Assembly (NCBI RefSeq): GCF_000716675.1 | Contig: NZ_JNXT01000059.1 | Coordinates: forward strand, 75,295-139,294 | DNA length: 64,000 bases | Source: Streptomyces alboflavus | GTDB taxonomy: Bacteria; Actinomycetota; Actinomycetes; Streptomycetales; Streptomycetaceae | Direction: 5' to 3' | In this document: in pieces, positions 8,408-16,479 of the stretch | How positions within the stretch are numbered: position 1 is the first letter of the stretch | Layout: every line of letters begins with the position of its first letter | Notes under the pieces: model-generated | What the model saw: the letters and a program-made list of their open reading frames with translations, nothing else | Databases searched by the model: none | What the model was told of the DNA's origin: nothing | Position numbers and translations under genes: made by a program

Positions 8408-9060
8408 CCCTGCCGCCCTTCGGTGCCCTCGTCGTCCAGCAGGTCGGCGATCACCACGTCGACCGCAGCGACCCGCATGCCCAGTTCGCGGTCCGCGGCC
8501 GCGACGATCCGGGCGCGCACCTCGTCCGCGACGAGCTGCAGGTTCCAGGAGAGGCCGACCTGCACTTCGACGCGGATCCGGGCCGGTCCGCGCGGCAGCC
8601 GTCCCGGGGGCGGTGCCGCGGCCGGGCGGACGGTGTCCTGAGGGTCGGCCTCTATGCGGCAGCTGCCCGCGCGGACGCCCGGCAGGGAGTCCACGGCGGC
8701 CCGGAACGTCCGCGCGGCCGCCGCCTCCACGATCCACGCGTCCTCGTCGGCCTCGCCCAGCGGCAGGGTGCGGCCAGGACGCAGCTCCAGGCGTACGACG
8801 TCCATGACGCGGCCGGCGAGCGCGGTGGTGTCCCACGTGTGTTCCTGGGGTTCGTCGTCGCGTGTCCGGGCGACGGCGTCCTCCAGGGAGCGCAGCGCCC
8901 GCAGCGCGTCGGCGCAGTGCGGGCAGCCGGCCGTGTGCGGGTCCGGCTCGCCCGTCTCCGCCTGCTCCCACACCTGCGCGAGTTCGCGGCCGCACGGCAG
9001 GATCTCGTCCTCGGGCACGTCCTCGAACGACGTCCCGCCCGGTGCCCCGCCTTCGTTCAT
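8404..9060 (-). CDS. ZAS zinc-finger anti-sigma domain fused to an Asp23-like domain
   Basis: A 218-residue protein. The N-terminal 70 residues carry C23 and a perfect HxxxCxxC motif (H42, C46, C49; HTAGCPHC), the signature of zinc-containing anti-sigma (ZAS) domains. It is encoded directly after an ECF sigma factor with a 4-bp ATGA overlap. The C-terminal part (about 85-215) has the Asp23 pattern: helix, strand RIRVEVQVGLSW, helix VADEVRARIVAAADRE and strand VAAVDVVIADL. No transmembrane segment is seen, unlike most ZAS proteins, so it would sense in the cytoplasm or by contact with Asp23 partners. Inference: an anti-sigma factor whose release is governed by Asp23-type interactions. An alternative ATG lies two codons upstream. 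Confidence 0.75.
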   Translation of the reverse strand: MNEGGAPGGTSFEDVPEDEILPCGRELAQVWEQAETGEPDPHTAGCPHCADALRALRSLEDAVARTRDDEPQEHTWDTTALAGRVMDVVRLELRPGRTLPLGEADEDAWIVEAAAARTFRAAVDSLPGVRAGSCRIEADPQDTVRPAAAPPPGRLPRGPARIRVEVQVGLSWNLQLVADEVRARIVAAADRELGMRVAAVDVVIADLLDDEGTEGRQG

Positions 9061-9644
9061 CGCCATCCGGCCATCGCCTCCGTCAGATAGCGCCGGGCCC
9101 TGAAGACGCGGCCTCGGACCGCCTCCTGGCTGATGCCGACCGACTCGGCGATGGACTCGTAGGGCACGCCGTCGAGCTCCCGCAGGACCCAGCACACCCG
9201 CTGCTCCGGTGAGAGCCCTTGTATCGCCCGTGACAGGTCCTGGACGGCGGCGTGCGCCTCGGCGGCCCGCGGCGGGGACACCTGGTGCTCGGGGGCCTGC
9301 GGCTCCGGAACGCTGTCCAGGGCCGTCACGGGCTGCCGCGAACGCAGCACGTTGAGACAGCGGTTGGTGACGATCCTGTGCATCCAGGTGCCGAACCGGG
9401 CGTCCCCGCGGAACTCCGGCAGTTTGCGCCAGGCGCTCACGAAGGCCTCCTGCACGGCGTCCTCCGCCTCTGTCGGGCTGCCGAGCAGCCGTGTGGCGAG
9501 GCGCAGCAGGACGGGCGCGTGCCGGTGCACGAGCGCCTCGAAGGCCTCGTCGTCACCTTCGGCGGCACGCACCACCAGCAGCGCGTCCTCATGCGGCAAC
9601 GACGCATCCTCGTCCTCCGGCGCTCTGCCCCGTTCCCCGGGCAC
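9057..9644 (-). CDS. ECF-family RNA polymerase sigma factor
   Basis: A 195-residue sigma-70 family ECF protein with region 2 (AVLRLATRLL-type helix, EDAVQEAFVSAWRKL and FGTWMHRIVTNRCLN) and region 4 (LSPEQRVCWVLRELDGVPYE, IAESVGISQEAVRGRVFRAR). It directs RNA polymerase to an alternative promoter set. I chose the GTG at 9644 because GAGAGGAG lies six bases upstream; the in-frame reading extends much farther, but that part looks non-coding. It is first in an arm with the ZAS-Asp23 and Asp23 genes, all ATGA-coupled, and is divergent from the second Asp23 operon, which it may control along with itself. Confidence 0.9.
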   Translation of the reverse strand: MPGERGRAPEDEDASLPHEDALLVVRAAEGDDEAFEALVHRHAPVLLRLATRLLGSPTEAEDAVQEAFVSAWRKLPEFRGDARFGTWMHRIVTNRCLNVLRSRQPVTALDSVPEPQAPEHQVSPPRAAEAHAAVQDLSRAIQGLSPEQRVCWVLRELDGVPYESIAESVGISQEAVRGRVFRARRYLTEAMAGWR

Positions 9645-9942
9645 ACGCGGCTCCTCTCGCTCCGGTCGTCCTCTTACGACACACGACAAGCCGCCCGCGT
9701 TACGCGGCGCAGGCACGCTACCTGTCCGGGGAAGAAATTCCCGAGAGGCGCGTAACGGATCCGGGGCACCCGTGTCAGTGGAGGTGAAGGGCGCGACACG
9801 AAGTGGTGCGGCGCGGCGAGCGCCGTACGACGCGGAACACGCCACGGGGGCAGCACAGCGACACGGTCGGCACGGCGTGCACGGCCGTTGAAGACCCGCA
9901 CGACCAACGAGACAACGAGACCAACGACTAGGAGATGCCGAT
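9645..9942. promoter_or_regulatory. Divergent promoter region of the Asp23 locus
   Basis: Holds the promoters for the sigma arm (minus) and the Asp23 arm (plus). It contains a CCGCGT-T-ACGCGG palindrome near 9694-9706, an inverted repeat GGGAA-GAAA-TTCCC near 9728-9742, and GGAAC near 9835 facing the plus-strand operon. GGAAC/GGAAT elements are typical ECF -35 motifs, but I could not fix a matching -10, so assignment to the adjacent sigma factor is tentative. Confidence 0.4.
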
Positions 9943-10458
9943 ATGGCGACACAGGAGCTCACCTCGAAGTCGGCCGCTTCCAGCAGCACGGAGAAGGAAC
10001 TCGTCGGCGGCCAGAAGAGCACCGAGGGGGCCACCACCCTCGCGGGCCGCACCGGCGCGAGCGAACCGGCGGCGACGCGCGGCAAGACCTCGATCGCGGA
10101 TGTCGTGGTCGTCAAGATCTCCGGCATGGCGGCGCGCGAGATCCCCGGAGTGCACGACATGGGCGGCGGTCTGTCCCGCACCATCGGCGCCGTGCGCGAC
10201 CGCGTGCCCGGAGGGCGCCCGAACGTGGGCCGCGGCGTGAAGGTCGAGGTCGGCGAGCGGCAGACGGCGATCGACCTCGACATCGTCGTCGAGTACGGCG
10301 TGCCCATCACGGACGTCGCCCACGACGTGCGCGAGAACGTCATCGCGGCCGTGGAGCGCATCACCGGCCTGGAGGTCGTCGAGGTCAACGTCGCGATCAA
10401 CGACGTGCACCTGCCCGACGACGACCGGGACGCCACCGCGGAGACCCGCGTCGAGTAG
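9943..10458 (+). CDS. Asp23/Gls24-family envelope stress response protein
   Basis: A 171-residue full-length Asp23 protein. After a disordered, Ser/Thr/Ala-rich N-terminus (1-48) comes the conserved core: SIADVVVVKISGMAAREIPG, MGGGLSRTIG, RGVKVEVGERQTAIDLDIVV and VAHDVRENVIAAVERITGLEVVEVNV. In Staphylococcus, Asp23 is a very abundant protein tethered to the membrane by AmaP (family knowledge); an AmaP-like gene ends this operon. AGGAGAT sits six bases before the ATG. First gene of a four-gene operon, divergent from the ECF sigma arm. Confidence 0.92.
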   Translation: MATQELTSKSAASSSTEKELVGGQKSTEGATTLAGRTGASEPAATRGKTSIADVVVVKISGMAAREIPGVHDMGGGLSRTIGAVRDRVPGGRPNVGRGVKVEVGERQTAIDLDIVVEYGVPITDVAHDVRENVIAAVERITGLEVVEVNVAINDVHLPDDDRDATAETRVE

Positions 10459-10531
10459 GACCAGGCCCCTTGCCGCTCTCCCGGCGGCTGCGATGCCCCT
10501 TCTGCGTCCCTTCTACGGTGTGAGGTGAGTG

Positions 10532-10717
10532 GTGAACAAAGCCCTGGTAGGCCTGTTTTCGGGGATGGCTCTGGGATTCGCCGGATGGTTCGGCGGCTTC
10601 GGCGCGTTCCTGCTGGTCGCCGCGCTCGGCGCGGTGGGCTTCGTCCTGGGGCGCCTCGTGGACGACGGGATCGACATCCGGGAGTTCCTGTCCGGGCGTG
10701 ACCGGGAGCGGCGATGA
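10532..10717 (+). CDS. DUF2273 small membrane protein
   Basis: A 61-residue protein that is almost entirely two hydrophobic helices (ALVGLFSGMALGFAGWFGG and FGAFLLVAALGAVGFVLG) followed by a charged tail (RLVDDGIDIREFLSGRDRE). Size, sequence style and place between asp23 and amaP match DUF2273 (PF10031), a regular member of asp23 operons. A GTG three bases upstream is an alternative start; GAGGTGA precedes both. Its stop overlaps the next start by 4 bp. Confidence 0.82.
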   Translation: MNKALVGLFSGMALGFAGWFGGFGAFLLVAALGAVGFVLGRLVDDGIDIREFLSGRDRERR

Positions 10718-11820
10718 GCACCCCCGCCGCGGAGCGCGGTGCGACCACCGTCGCGGACCGCGCGGTGCGCCGGATCGCGGAGCGCGCCGCCACGGAGGCG
10801 CTGGGGCCGGGCGAGGTCCGGGTCAGCGGGGGCTCGGCGGCCGTGCGCGGCCGCCGGGCCCGTGTGGACGTCACCGTGGCGGTGCCCTACGCGGGCGTGC
10901 TCGACGACACGGGCGAGAACGTCCGCTCGCACGTCACCGAGCGCACGGCCCACCTGACCGGCCTCTCCGTGGACTCGGCCCGGGTCCACGTACGGGAGTT
11001 GTCCTTGCGGGAGGGCTCGACGGAGAGGGTTGATCAGGCGGAGGGCGCTGGGTACGGGGAGGGCTCCGGGTACGCTGAGCGCCCTGCGTACGGCACAGGC
11101 ACCGCAGACGCGCGGGACGCCAAGGCGACCTCTCGGGACGCCAAGGCGAGCTCTACGGAGGCGACGGTCACGCGCGGCGTACGGCGCCCGTGGTCCGAAC
11201 GGCGGTTGCCGGTGGCAGCGTTGGCCCTGGCTGCGGCCGTCGCCTCCGGAGTGCTGCTGTACGACGTGGTGGCGGTGCACGCGGCGGACCGGGCGCCCGC
11301 GCGGTGGCGGGTGCGGCTCGTGGACTGGCTGGCCGCGCACGGGCCGGACGGCGGTACCGCGGTGACCATCGCCGCCGCGGCGGCCGTGTTGGCCCTCGGC
11401 GTGTGCCTGCTGGTCCTGGCGGTCGCCCCGGGGCAGCGACGGCTTCTCCCGATGGCGGCGCCGCTGCCCGGGGTGCGCGCGGTCCTCGAACGCGGTGCGG
11501 CCGCGGCCCTGTTGCGGGACGCCGTGGTCCAGGTGCCGGGAGTCACGCGGGCGCGGGTGCGGGTCGGACGCCGCCGGACGCGGGTGCGGGTGGGGCTCGG
11601 GTTCGGTGACCCCGCCACGGCCCGCCAGGAGGTCCTGAGGGCGGCGGAGGCGGCGTTGGCGGAGTGCGGGCTCGCCAGGCCGCCGCGGCTGCGCGTACGG
11701 CTGCGTACGGAGCCCACGTGGCGTGAACCGGCGCCGCCGGCCCCGGTGGCCCCGCTCCCGGCCGGCACGACACCGCAGCCCGCCGCCCAGGAGCCCGCAC
11801 CGGGGAGCGGCCCCTCATGA
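10714..11820 (+). CDS. Asp23-domain membrane protein with DUF6286-like C-terminus
   Basis: A 368-residue protein. Residues 1-100 form an Asp23-like domain (VADRAVRRIAERAA, RARVDVTVAVPYAG, VRSHVTERTAHLTGL). A Gly/Ala/charged linker with repeated RDAKA motifs follows (about 105-155). Then come two hydrophobic segments (about 168-190 and 214-238) and a cytoplasmic domain of AmaP style (GVTRARVRVGRRRTRVRVGL). It would bring Asp23-type surfaces to the membrane. It is ATGA-coupled to both the DUF2273 gene and amaP. The C-terminal tail is Pro/Ala-rich. The DUF6286 assignment is from memory of Streptomyces annotation and is moderately sure. Confidence 0.75.
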   Translation: MSTPAAERGATTVADRAVRRIAERAATEALGPGEVRVSGGSAAVRGRRARVDVTVAVPYAGVLDDTGENVRSHVTERTAHLTGLSVDSARVHVRELSLREGSTERVDQAEGAGYGEGSGYAERPAYGTGTADARDAKATSRDAKASSTEATVTRGVRRPWSERRLPVAALALAAAVASGVLLYDVVAVHAADRAPARWRVRLVDWLAAHGPDGGTAVTIAAAAAVLALGVCLLVLAVAPGQRRLLPMAAPLPGVRAVLERGAAAALLRDAVVQVPGVTRARVRVGRRRTRVRVGLGFGDPATARQEVLRAAEAALAECGLARPPRLRVRLRTEPTWREPAPPAPVAPLPAGTTPQPAAQEPAPGSGPS

Positions 11821-12410
11821 GCGCGCTCCGGCAAGGTGTGAACCGCGCGACGCTGCTGTGCGTCGCGGTGCTGCTGCTCGGTTCGGGGGCCGCCCTGGCC
11901 ACCACGGCGGACCCCGTCCGGGACCGGCTGCCGTCCGGCTGGCCGCGCCTCGGCACCGACCGCGTGTGGCTGGACGGCGCCGCGCTCGGGCGCTGGCGCG
12001 ACCACTCCTGGTGGCCGCCCGTCGTGATCGCGGCCCTGGCGGTCGCCCTGTTGCTGTTCCTGTGCTGGGTCGCCCTCGAGGTCCGCGCGGGGCGCTTGCG
12101 GGTGCTCCCGCTGGGGCGGGACGGGGTCACCCTCGCGGGTCCGGCGCTCGCGGCGGCGATGGCCGGGCGCGTCCAGGCGGTCGACGGGGTGGCCCGTGCC
12201 CACGTGCGCCTCCTTGGCCGCCCCCACCGGCTGCGGGCGCGCATCACGCTGGTCCTCGCGGCGGACGGCTCGCCCCGCGCGGTCCTGCGCCGGCTGGCCG
12301 AGCAGGCCGTCGCGGAGGCCCGTGCGGCGGCGGCACCGCGCGCCCTGGAGGCGGAGGTGCGGATCGGCGTCCGGACGCACAGGGCGCGCCCGCGCCGTCG
12401 CGTCCGCTGA
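11817..12410 (+). CDS. amaP: Alkaline shock response membrane anchor protein AmaP
   Basis: A 197-residue protein with an N-terminal hydrophobic segment (about 10-32), an external loop (TADPVRDRLPSGWPR...), a second TM helix (WWPPVVIAALAVALLLFLCWVAL, about 62-84) and a cytoplasmic domain ending in an arginine-rich tail. This two-TM hairpin plus cytoplasmic domain is the AmaP layout; AmaP recruits Asp23 to the membrane in Staphylococcus. Its start overlaps the preceding stop by 4 bp, and it closes the operon. The symbol is by family; function here is inferred. Confidence 0.78.
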   Translation: MSALRQGVNRATLLCVAVLLLGSGAALATTADPVRDRLPSGWPRLGTDRVWLDGAALGRWRDHSWWPPVVIAALAVALLLFLCWVALEVRAGRLRVLPLGRDGVTLAGPALAAAMAGRVQAVDGVARAHVRLLGRPHRLRARITLVLAADGSPRAVLRRLAEQAVAEARAAAAPRALEAEVRIGVRTHRARPRRRVR

Positions 12411-12633
12411 CCAACGTCCCGCGCCCGGACAGCGTGCCCCGCGGGGCGCACCCGCCTCGAAACCCGCCCCTCGTAAGGGCGTTCAGGGGCGCCTTGCCGC
12501 CGGTGTGAGATGGACGCTCATATTCCGCGACTAGATTGCCTCCTGGCACCTCAGCGGCCGCGCGCGTCACGGCCCTCACCCCGCCACAACCTCACAACGT
12601 CACACGTAAAACGTCACGCCAGGAGGCGATCAC

Positions 12634-13485
12634 GTGACCGCGAGCCCTTCTCCGCAGGAGTCGAACCCGCAGGACTCGGCCGACGCGGCCGACGCCGTAC
12701 GGAACCGGATCAACACCGCGCAGCCGCACACGGCCCGCATCTGGAACTACTGGCTCGGCGGCAAGGACAACTACGCGGTCGACCGCGAGGCGGGCGACAG
12801 CATCCGTGAACTCCACCCGGGAATCGGCGACTACGCGCGCGCGGACCGCCTCTTCCTCGGCCGCGCGGTGCGGCACCTGGTGGCCGACTGCGGCGTGCGC
12901 CAGTTCCTCGACATCGGCACCGGACTGCCGACCGCGGACAACACCCACGAGGTGGCCCAGCGGATCGCTCCGGAGTCACGCATCGTCTACGTAGACAACG
13001 ATCCGCTCGTCCTCACCCACGCGCGCGCCCTGCTGACGAGTTCCCCCGAGGGCCGGACGGACTACCTGGACGCCGACATGCGTGACGTCGAGGCCGTCCT
13101 GGAACACGCCTCGCAGACGCTGGACTTCAGCCGTCCGGTCGCGTTGATGCTCCTCGGAGTCGTGATCTTCATCGAGGACGACAAGGAGGCCCAGGGCCTC
13201 GTGCGCCGCATCATGGACGCGCTGCCCTCGGGGAGCTATCTCGTCCTGTCGCACACGATCACCAGTCCGGCGATGCCGGACGTCGACGCGGCGGTGGCCT
13301 TCTGGAACGAGCACGGCACTCCGAAGCTGACGCAGCGCACCCCGGAGCAGGTCGCCAAGTTCTTCGACGGTCTCGAACTGCTGGAGCCCGGCGTGGTCTC
13401 CTGCTCGCGGTGGCGCCCGGAGCCGACGGGGCTCGGCGAGCCGGACGAGGTGGCGATGTTCGGGGGTGTGGCCCGCAAGCACTGA
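12634..13485 (+). CDS. SAM-dependent methyltransferase, Methyltransf_19 (DUF574) family
   Basis: A 283-residue protein of a large actinomycete family (PF04672, recognised by eye). Signatures: the N-terminal ARIWNYWLGGKDNYAVD block (about 32-48), FLDIGTGLPT for SAM binding (about 90), VYVDNDPLVLTHA, YLDADMRD and ALMLLGVVIFIEDD. The natural substrate of this family is mostly unknown. The GTG start follows a strong AGGAGG. It stands alone: 223 bp separate it from amaP, and its 3' side is a repeat and pseudogene region. Nothing looks damaged. Confidence 0.88.
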   Translation: MTASPSPQESNPQDSADAADAVRNRINTAQPHTARIWNYWLGGKDNYAVDREAGDSIRELHPGIGDYARADRLFLGRAVRHLVADCGVRQFLDIGTGLPTADNTHEVAQRIAPESRIVYVDNDPLVLTHARALLTSSPEGRTDYLDADMRDVEAVLEHASQTLDFSRPVALMLLGVVIFIEDDKEAQGLVRRIMDALPSGSYLVLSHTITSPAMPDVDAAVAFWNEHGTPKLTQRTPEQVAKFFDGLELLEPGVVSCSRWRPEPTGLGEPDEVAMFGGVARKH

Positions 13486-13493
13486 CGCGCGCC

Positions 13494-13557
13494 GCGCAGG
13501 TCGCGTGGCGCACGGGTCACGTGGTGCACGGGTCACATACCGCACAGGTCACGTGCC
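13494..13557 (+). repeat. Four imperfect 16-bp tandem repeats
   Basis: Four consecutive 16-bp units of the type GCACGGGTCACGTGGT start at 13494, 13510, 13526 and 13542 with 1-5 differences each. They begin 8 bp after the methyltransferase stop codon. No function is evident; several copies contain a GTCACGTG core. Confidence 0.85.
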
Positions 13558-13680
13558 GTCGGGCCGAAGCGCCGCAGGGGGCACGGCAGCGGGCCCCAGT
13601 CCCTCCGGCCCTGGGCGTCCCTCCCGGCCCGGCCGACGGCCAGGTGGCATTGGTCTCCTCGGGCGGAGACGAGGCGGGGG

Positions 13681-13885
13681 CATGAGCGAACGGCGGCCAG
13701 GTGCTGCCGGAGCGGGGTGCCAGGCCCAGCCGAGGGGGCGCCGTGCAGGTGCGTGAAGGTGACCGCGTCGATGTTCGGGGTGGCGGCCTACTTCACGGAG
13801 GCTGTCCGGGAGGTGGTCGGCGTACGGCTCCCAGTCGCCCGCGGCCGTCGTGGGCAGCCGGCCGCGCGGCTTTGAGGCCCACCGC
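13681..13885 (-). pseudogene. Remnant of an MBL-fold metallohydrolase
   Basis: Read on the minus strand, one frame gives YADHLPDSLREVGRHPE, the next frame gives NIDAVTFTHLHG, and the first frame resumes with PLGWAWHPAP. Stitched together this is the core of an MBL-fold hydrolase, in which an IDAVxxTHLHGDHxGW motif carries the metal-binding histidines. At least two frameshifts and loss of most of the C-terminal domain make it non-functional. Boundaries are approximate. It lies next to a similarly decayed MarR remnant in the opposite orientation, suggesting a decayed regulator-enzyme pair. Confidence 0.55.
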
Positions 13886-13929
13886 GCTGAGCCGCATGAC
13901 CACAGGGCACGGCGGTGCCGCACAGAGGG

Positions 13930-14165
13930 AGCCCCACGCCACGACCACCGGCGCCCGCTGCCCCTGCGCGAACTGGCGGAGCGCATGTGCTGCGAGCCGT
14001 TCAACAGCACGTTCGTCGCCGACCGCGTGGAGGAGCAGGGGGGGGCAGGGGCTGGTCGCGCGCCGCCCGCACCCCTGCGACCGTGCCGAGTCACCTCTCG
14101 CGCCGCTGACCCAGCAGGAGCAGGGCACCCTCCAGGACCTGCTCCAACGCGCTGTCGACCGCTGA
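13930..14165 (+). pseudogene. Remnant of a MarR-family regulator, frameshifted
   Basis: One frame reads PLPLRELAERMCCEPFNSTF and on to VADRVEEQG, the recognition helix region of MarR proteins. After a run of G residues near 14040 the frame changes and continues GLVARRPHPCDR and LTQQEQGTLQDLLQRAVDR, the wing and C-terminal helix. The N-terminal dimerisation helices are absent. The poly-G run is the likely frameshift point. The product would not be functional. Confidence 0.6.
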
Positions 14166-14209
14166 GAATTCGGTTTCGCCGGCGCGGTGCGGCCACGAAG
14201 AATGCCCCC

Positions 14210-15232
14210 ATGACGACGCCCACCCACGAGCCCCACCAGCACGGCAAGCTGCACGCCGGGGAGCCCGACATCGACGTACCGCTGGTCCGGAAGCTGCTCG
14301 CGGCCCAGTTCCCGCAGTGGGCGCACCTGCCCGTCGAGCAGTTCCCGTCGGCCGGGACCGTCAACGCCGTGTTCCGGCTCGGCGACGACATGGCCGTACG
14401 CGTCCCCCGCATCGCCGGTGGCGCCGCGGACGTGGCCAAGGAGAGCCGCTGGCTGCCCTGGCTCGCGCCCCGGCTCCCGACGGCGATCCCCACCGTGCTG
14501 GGCCGCGGCGAGCCCGGCGAGGGCTATCCGTGGGTCTGGTCCGTCCACAGCTGGCTCGACGGCGAGAACCCGGCCGTCGGGGCGCTCACCTCGCCCGACG
14601 CGCTCGCCGCCGACCTCGCCGCGTTCGTCACGGCCATGCGCCACGCCGACCCCACGGACGCGCCGCCCGCCTATCGCGGGGCCCCTGTGGCGACGGAGGA
14701 CGCCGAGACGCGCGCGGCGCTCGAGGAGCTGCGACGGCTGGGACAGTCGGGGCCAGAGGATCAGCCGAGCCGACCGGGTCACGCTGGTCAATCCTCCCCG
14801 GACACCACTCCCACCCCCTCCCCCGCCGTCGACACCCGCATCGACCTCGACGCCGCCACCGCCGTCTGGGAGGCCGCCCTCCGCACCCCCGAGTGGGACG
14901 CACCGCCCGTCTGGGTCCACTCCGACCTCATGCCCGGCAACCTGCTGGTCCGCGACGGCCGCCTCCAAGCCGTGATCGACTTCGGTACGGCGGGCGTGGG
15001 CGACCCCGCCTGCGACCTGATCGTGGCGTGGAACCTGCTGCCCGCCGACGCGCGTGAGACGTTCCGCGCCGCGACCGGCGCGGACGACGCGACGTGGGCG
15101 CGCGGGCGCGGCCGTGCGCTGTCCATGGCGCTCATCCAGCTGCCGTACTACGCCGTCACGAACCCGGCGCTCGCCGCCAACGCGCGCCATGTGATCCACG
15201 AGGTCCTGGCGGACCACGCGCGCGGCACCTGA
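14210..15232 (+). CDS. Aminoglycoside phosphotransferase (APH) family kinase
   Basis: A 340-residue protein with the APH/choline-kinase fold. The nucleotide-binding lobe has SAGTVNAVFRLGDDMAVRVPR; the catalytic loop is WVHSDLMPGNLLV (H237, D239) and the metal-binding DFGTAG has D257. A disordered insertion (about 183-212) lies before the catalytic loop. Family members phosphorylate aminoglycosides, macrolides or other small molecules; there is no evidence that this one gives resistance. The ATG at 14210 has no ribosome binding site and follows a possible -10 (AAGAAT), so it may be leaderless. Confidence 0.88.
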   Translation: MTTPTHEPHQHGKLHAGEPDIDVPLVRKLLAAQFPQWAHLPVEQFPSAGTVNAVFRLGDDMAVRVPRIAGGAADVAKESRWLPWLAPRLPTAIPTVLGRGEPGEGYPWVWSVHSWLDGENPAVGALTSPDALAADLAAFVTAMRHADPTDAPPAYRGAPVATEDAETRAALEELRRLGQSGPEDQPSRPGHAGQSSPDTTPTPSPAVDTRIDLDAATAVWEAALRTPEWDAPPVWVHSDLMPGNLLVRDGRLQAVIDFGTAGVGDPACDLIVAWNLLPADARETFRAATGADDATWARGRGRALSMALIQLPYYAVTNPALAANARHVIHEVLADHARGT

Positions 15233-15411
15233 CACCGCCGCCCGGGCGCCCGTACCAGTACGGGGGCCCGGGACCGTGCCGGCACGGCCAAGCCCTCCCG
15301 CACCCGGTGCCCCCAGGAGCCACGCCCCCGCCGCCACAGCCTGGCGCCCCCGCCCGCACAGACACCGCCCTCCCTGGCCAGCACGCCGCGTGAGGTGGCA
15401 GGATCGCGCCC

Positions 15412-16404
15412 ATGTTCGCGGCCCTCCACCTCAGCCGGCGCCGGGCCCTGCAGGCCTCGGCGGCGGCCCTAGTGGTGTTCGGGCTGCTCCTGTGGTGGCT
15501 GCTCCCGGTGGGCGAGAGTTCGCCGCAGGGCCGGATGACCTTCAGTACGGGAGTGAAGGGCGCCGTCTACGAGACGTACGGGAAGCTGCTGCGCAACGCC
15601 GCCGCGGACGACATGCCGGACGTCGACATCGACCTCCTCAACAGCGAGGGCTCGCAGCAGAACGTCGAGCGCGTCGCGACGGGCAAGGCCGACTTCACCA
15701 TCGCGGCGGCCGACGCCGTGGAGAAGTACCGCCTGGAGGACCGGCCCGGCGCGGACCGGCTGCAGGGCTGCGCACGGCTGTACGACGACTACGTACAGCT
15801 CGTCGTGCGGCGCTCCTCCAAGATCGAAGAGGCCAAGGACCTGCGCGGGCAGCGGGTCGCCGTGGGGCAGCCGCGCTCGGGCGTGCGGCTGATCGCCGAC
15901 CGGGTGCTCAAGGCCGCGGGGCTGCGGCTCGACAAGGACATCACGGCGCTGCCCGCGGGCATAGACACCGCCCCCGACCTGCTGCAGAGCGGCGACATCG
16001 ACGCGTTCTTCTGGTCGGGCGGGCTGCCCACCAGCTCGGTGCGGGAGCTGTCCGAGGGCCTCGCCATCCGCCTCGTACCGCTCGGCGACCTCGTGAAGGC
16101 GCTGCACAAACAGGGCGGCGCGTCCCGCTACTACCGCGCCGCCACCATGCCGGCTGACGCCTACCCGCAGGCCCAGCAGAGCGCGTCCGTGCCGACCCTG
16201 GCCGTGGCGAACCTCCTGGTGACCACCGACCGGGCCGACCCGGAGCTGACGGAGGGGCTGACCCGGACCGTCATCGACAGCCGGGACCACATCGGCGCGC
16301 AGGTGCACGCGGCCCAGCTGGTCGACCTGCGCACCGCCCTGTACACCGACCCCCTGACCCTGCACGAGGGCGCGCGGCGCTACTACCGCTCGGTCAAACC
16401 CTGA
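15412..16404 (+). CDS. TAXI family TRAP-type solute-binding protein
   Basis: A 330-residue binding protein with an N-terminal membrane segment (about 15-33, FGLLLWWLLPVG) after RRR, acting as a signal or anchor with no lipobox cysteine. The TAXI signature follows: FSTGVKGAVYETYGKLL, NSEGSQQNVERVATGKADF, then RVAVGQPRSGVRL and DIDAFFWSGGLP. TAXI proteins feed TRAP transporters, often for glutamate-like acids, but no TRAP permease is adjacent. It converges on the gluK sensor kinase, and a similar gene is next to gluRK in S. coelicolor (from memory), so a sensing role with GluK is possible but unproven. Confidence 0.85.
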   Translation: MFAALHLSRRRALQASAAALVVFGLLLWWLLPVGESSPQGRMTFSTGVKGAVYETYGKLLRNAAADDMPDVDIDLLNSEGSQQNVERVATGKADFTIAAADAVEKYRLEDRPGADRLQGCARLYDDYVQLVVRRSSKIEEAKDLRGQRVAVGQPRSGVRLIADRVLKAAGLRLDKDITALPAGIDTAPDLLQSGDIDAFFWSGGLPTSSVRELSEGLAIRLVPLGDLVKALHKQGGASRYYRAATMPADAYPQAQQSASVPTLAVANLLVTTDRADPELTEGLTRTVIDSRDHIGAQVHAAQLVDLRTALYTDPLTLHEGARRYYRSVKP

Positions 16405-16433
16405 GGCAGCACTCGCAAACCCTGAGGCAGCAC
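16396..16433 (+). repeat. Duplicated stop-codon region downstream of the TAXI gene
   Basis: AAACCCTGAGGCAGCAC occurs at 16396 and again at 16417, a 21-bp period, with diverged copies to about 16480, one of them inverted. The gene's own stop codon lies in the first copy. The repeats fill the space between the convergent TAXI and gluK genes and may fold into a weak terminator. Confidence 0.7.
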
Positions 16434-16479
16434 CCGGCCCATCCCTCAGGCATCGCTCCAGCAAGCCCTGAGGCACCGC

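Noticed and set aside
9830..9900. ECF promoter (GGAAC) for the plus-strand Asp23 operon
   Set aside because: GGAAC is present, but no convincing -10 lies at 16-18 bp, so I kept it as a tentative note and not a called promoter.
14210..15232. Aminoglycoside resistance gene
   Set aside because: Only the APH fold is supported; many actinomycete APH-family kinases act on other substrates.
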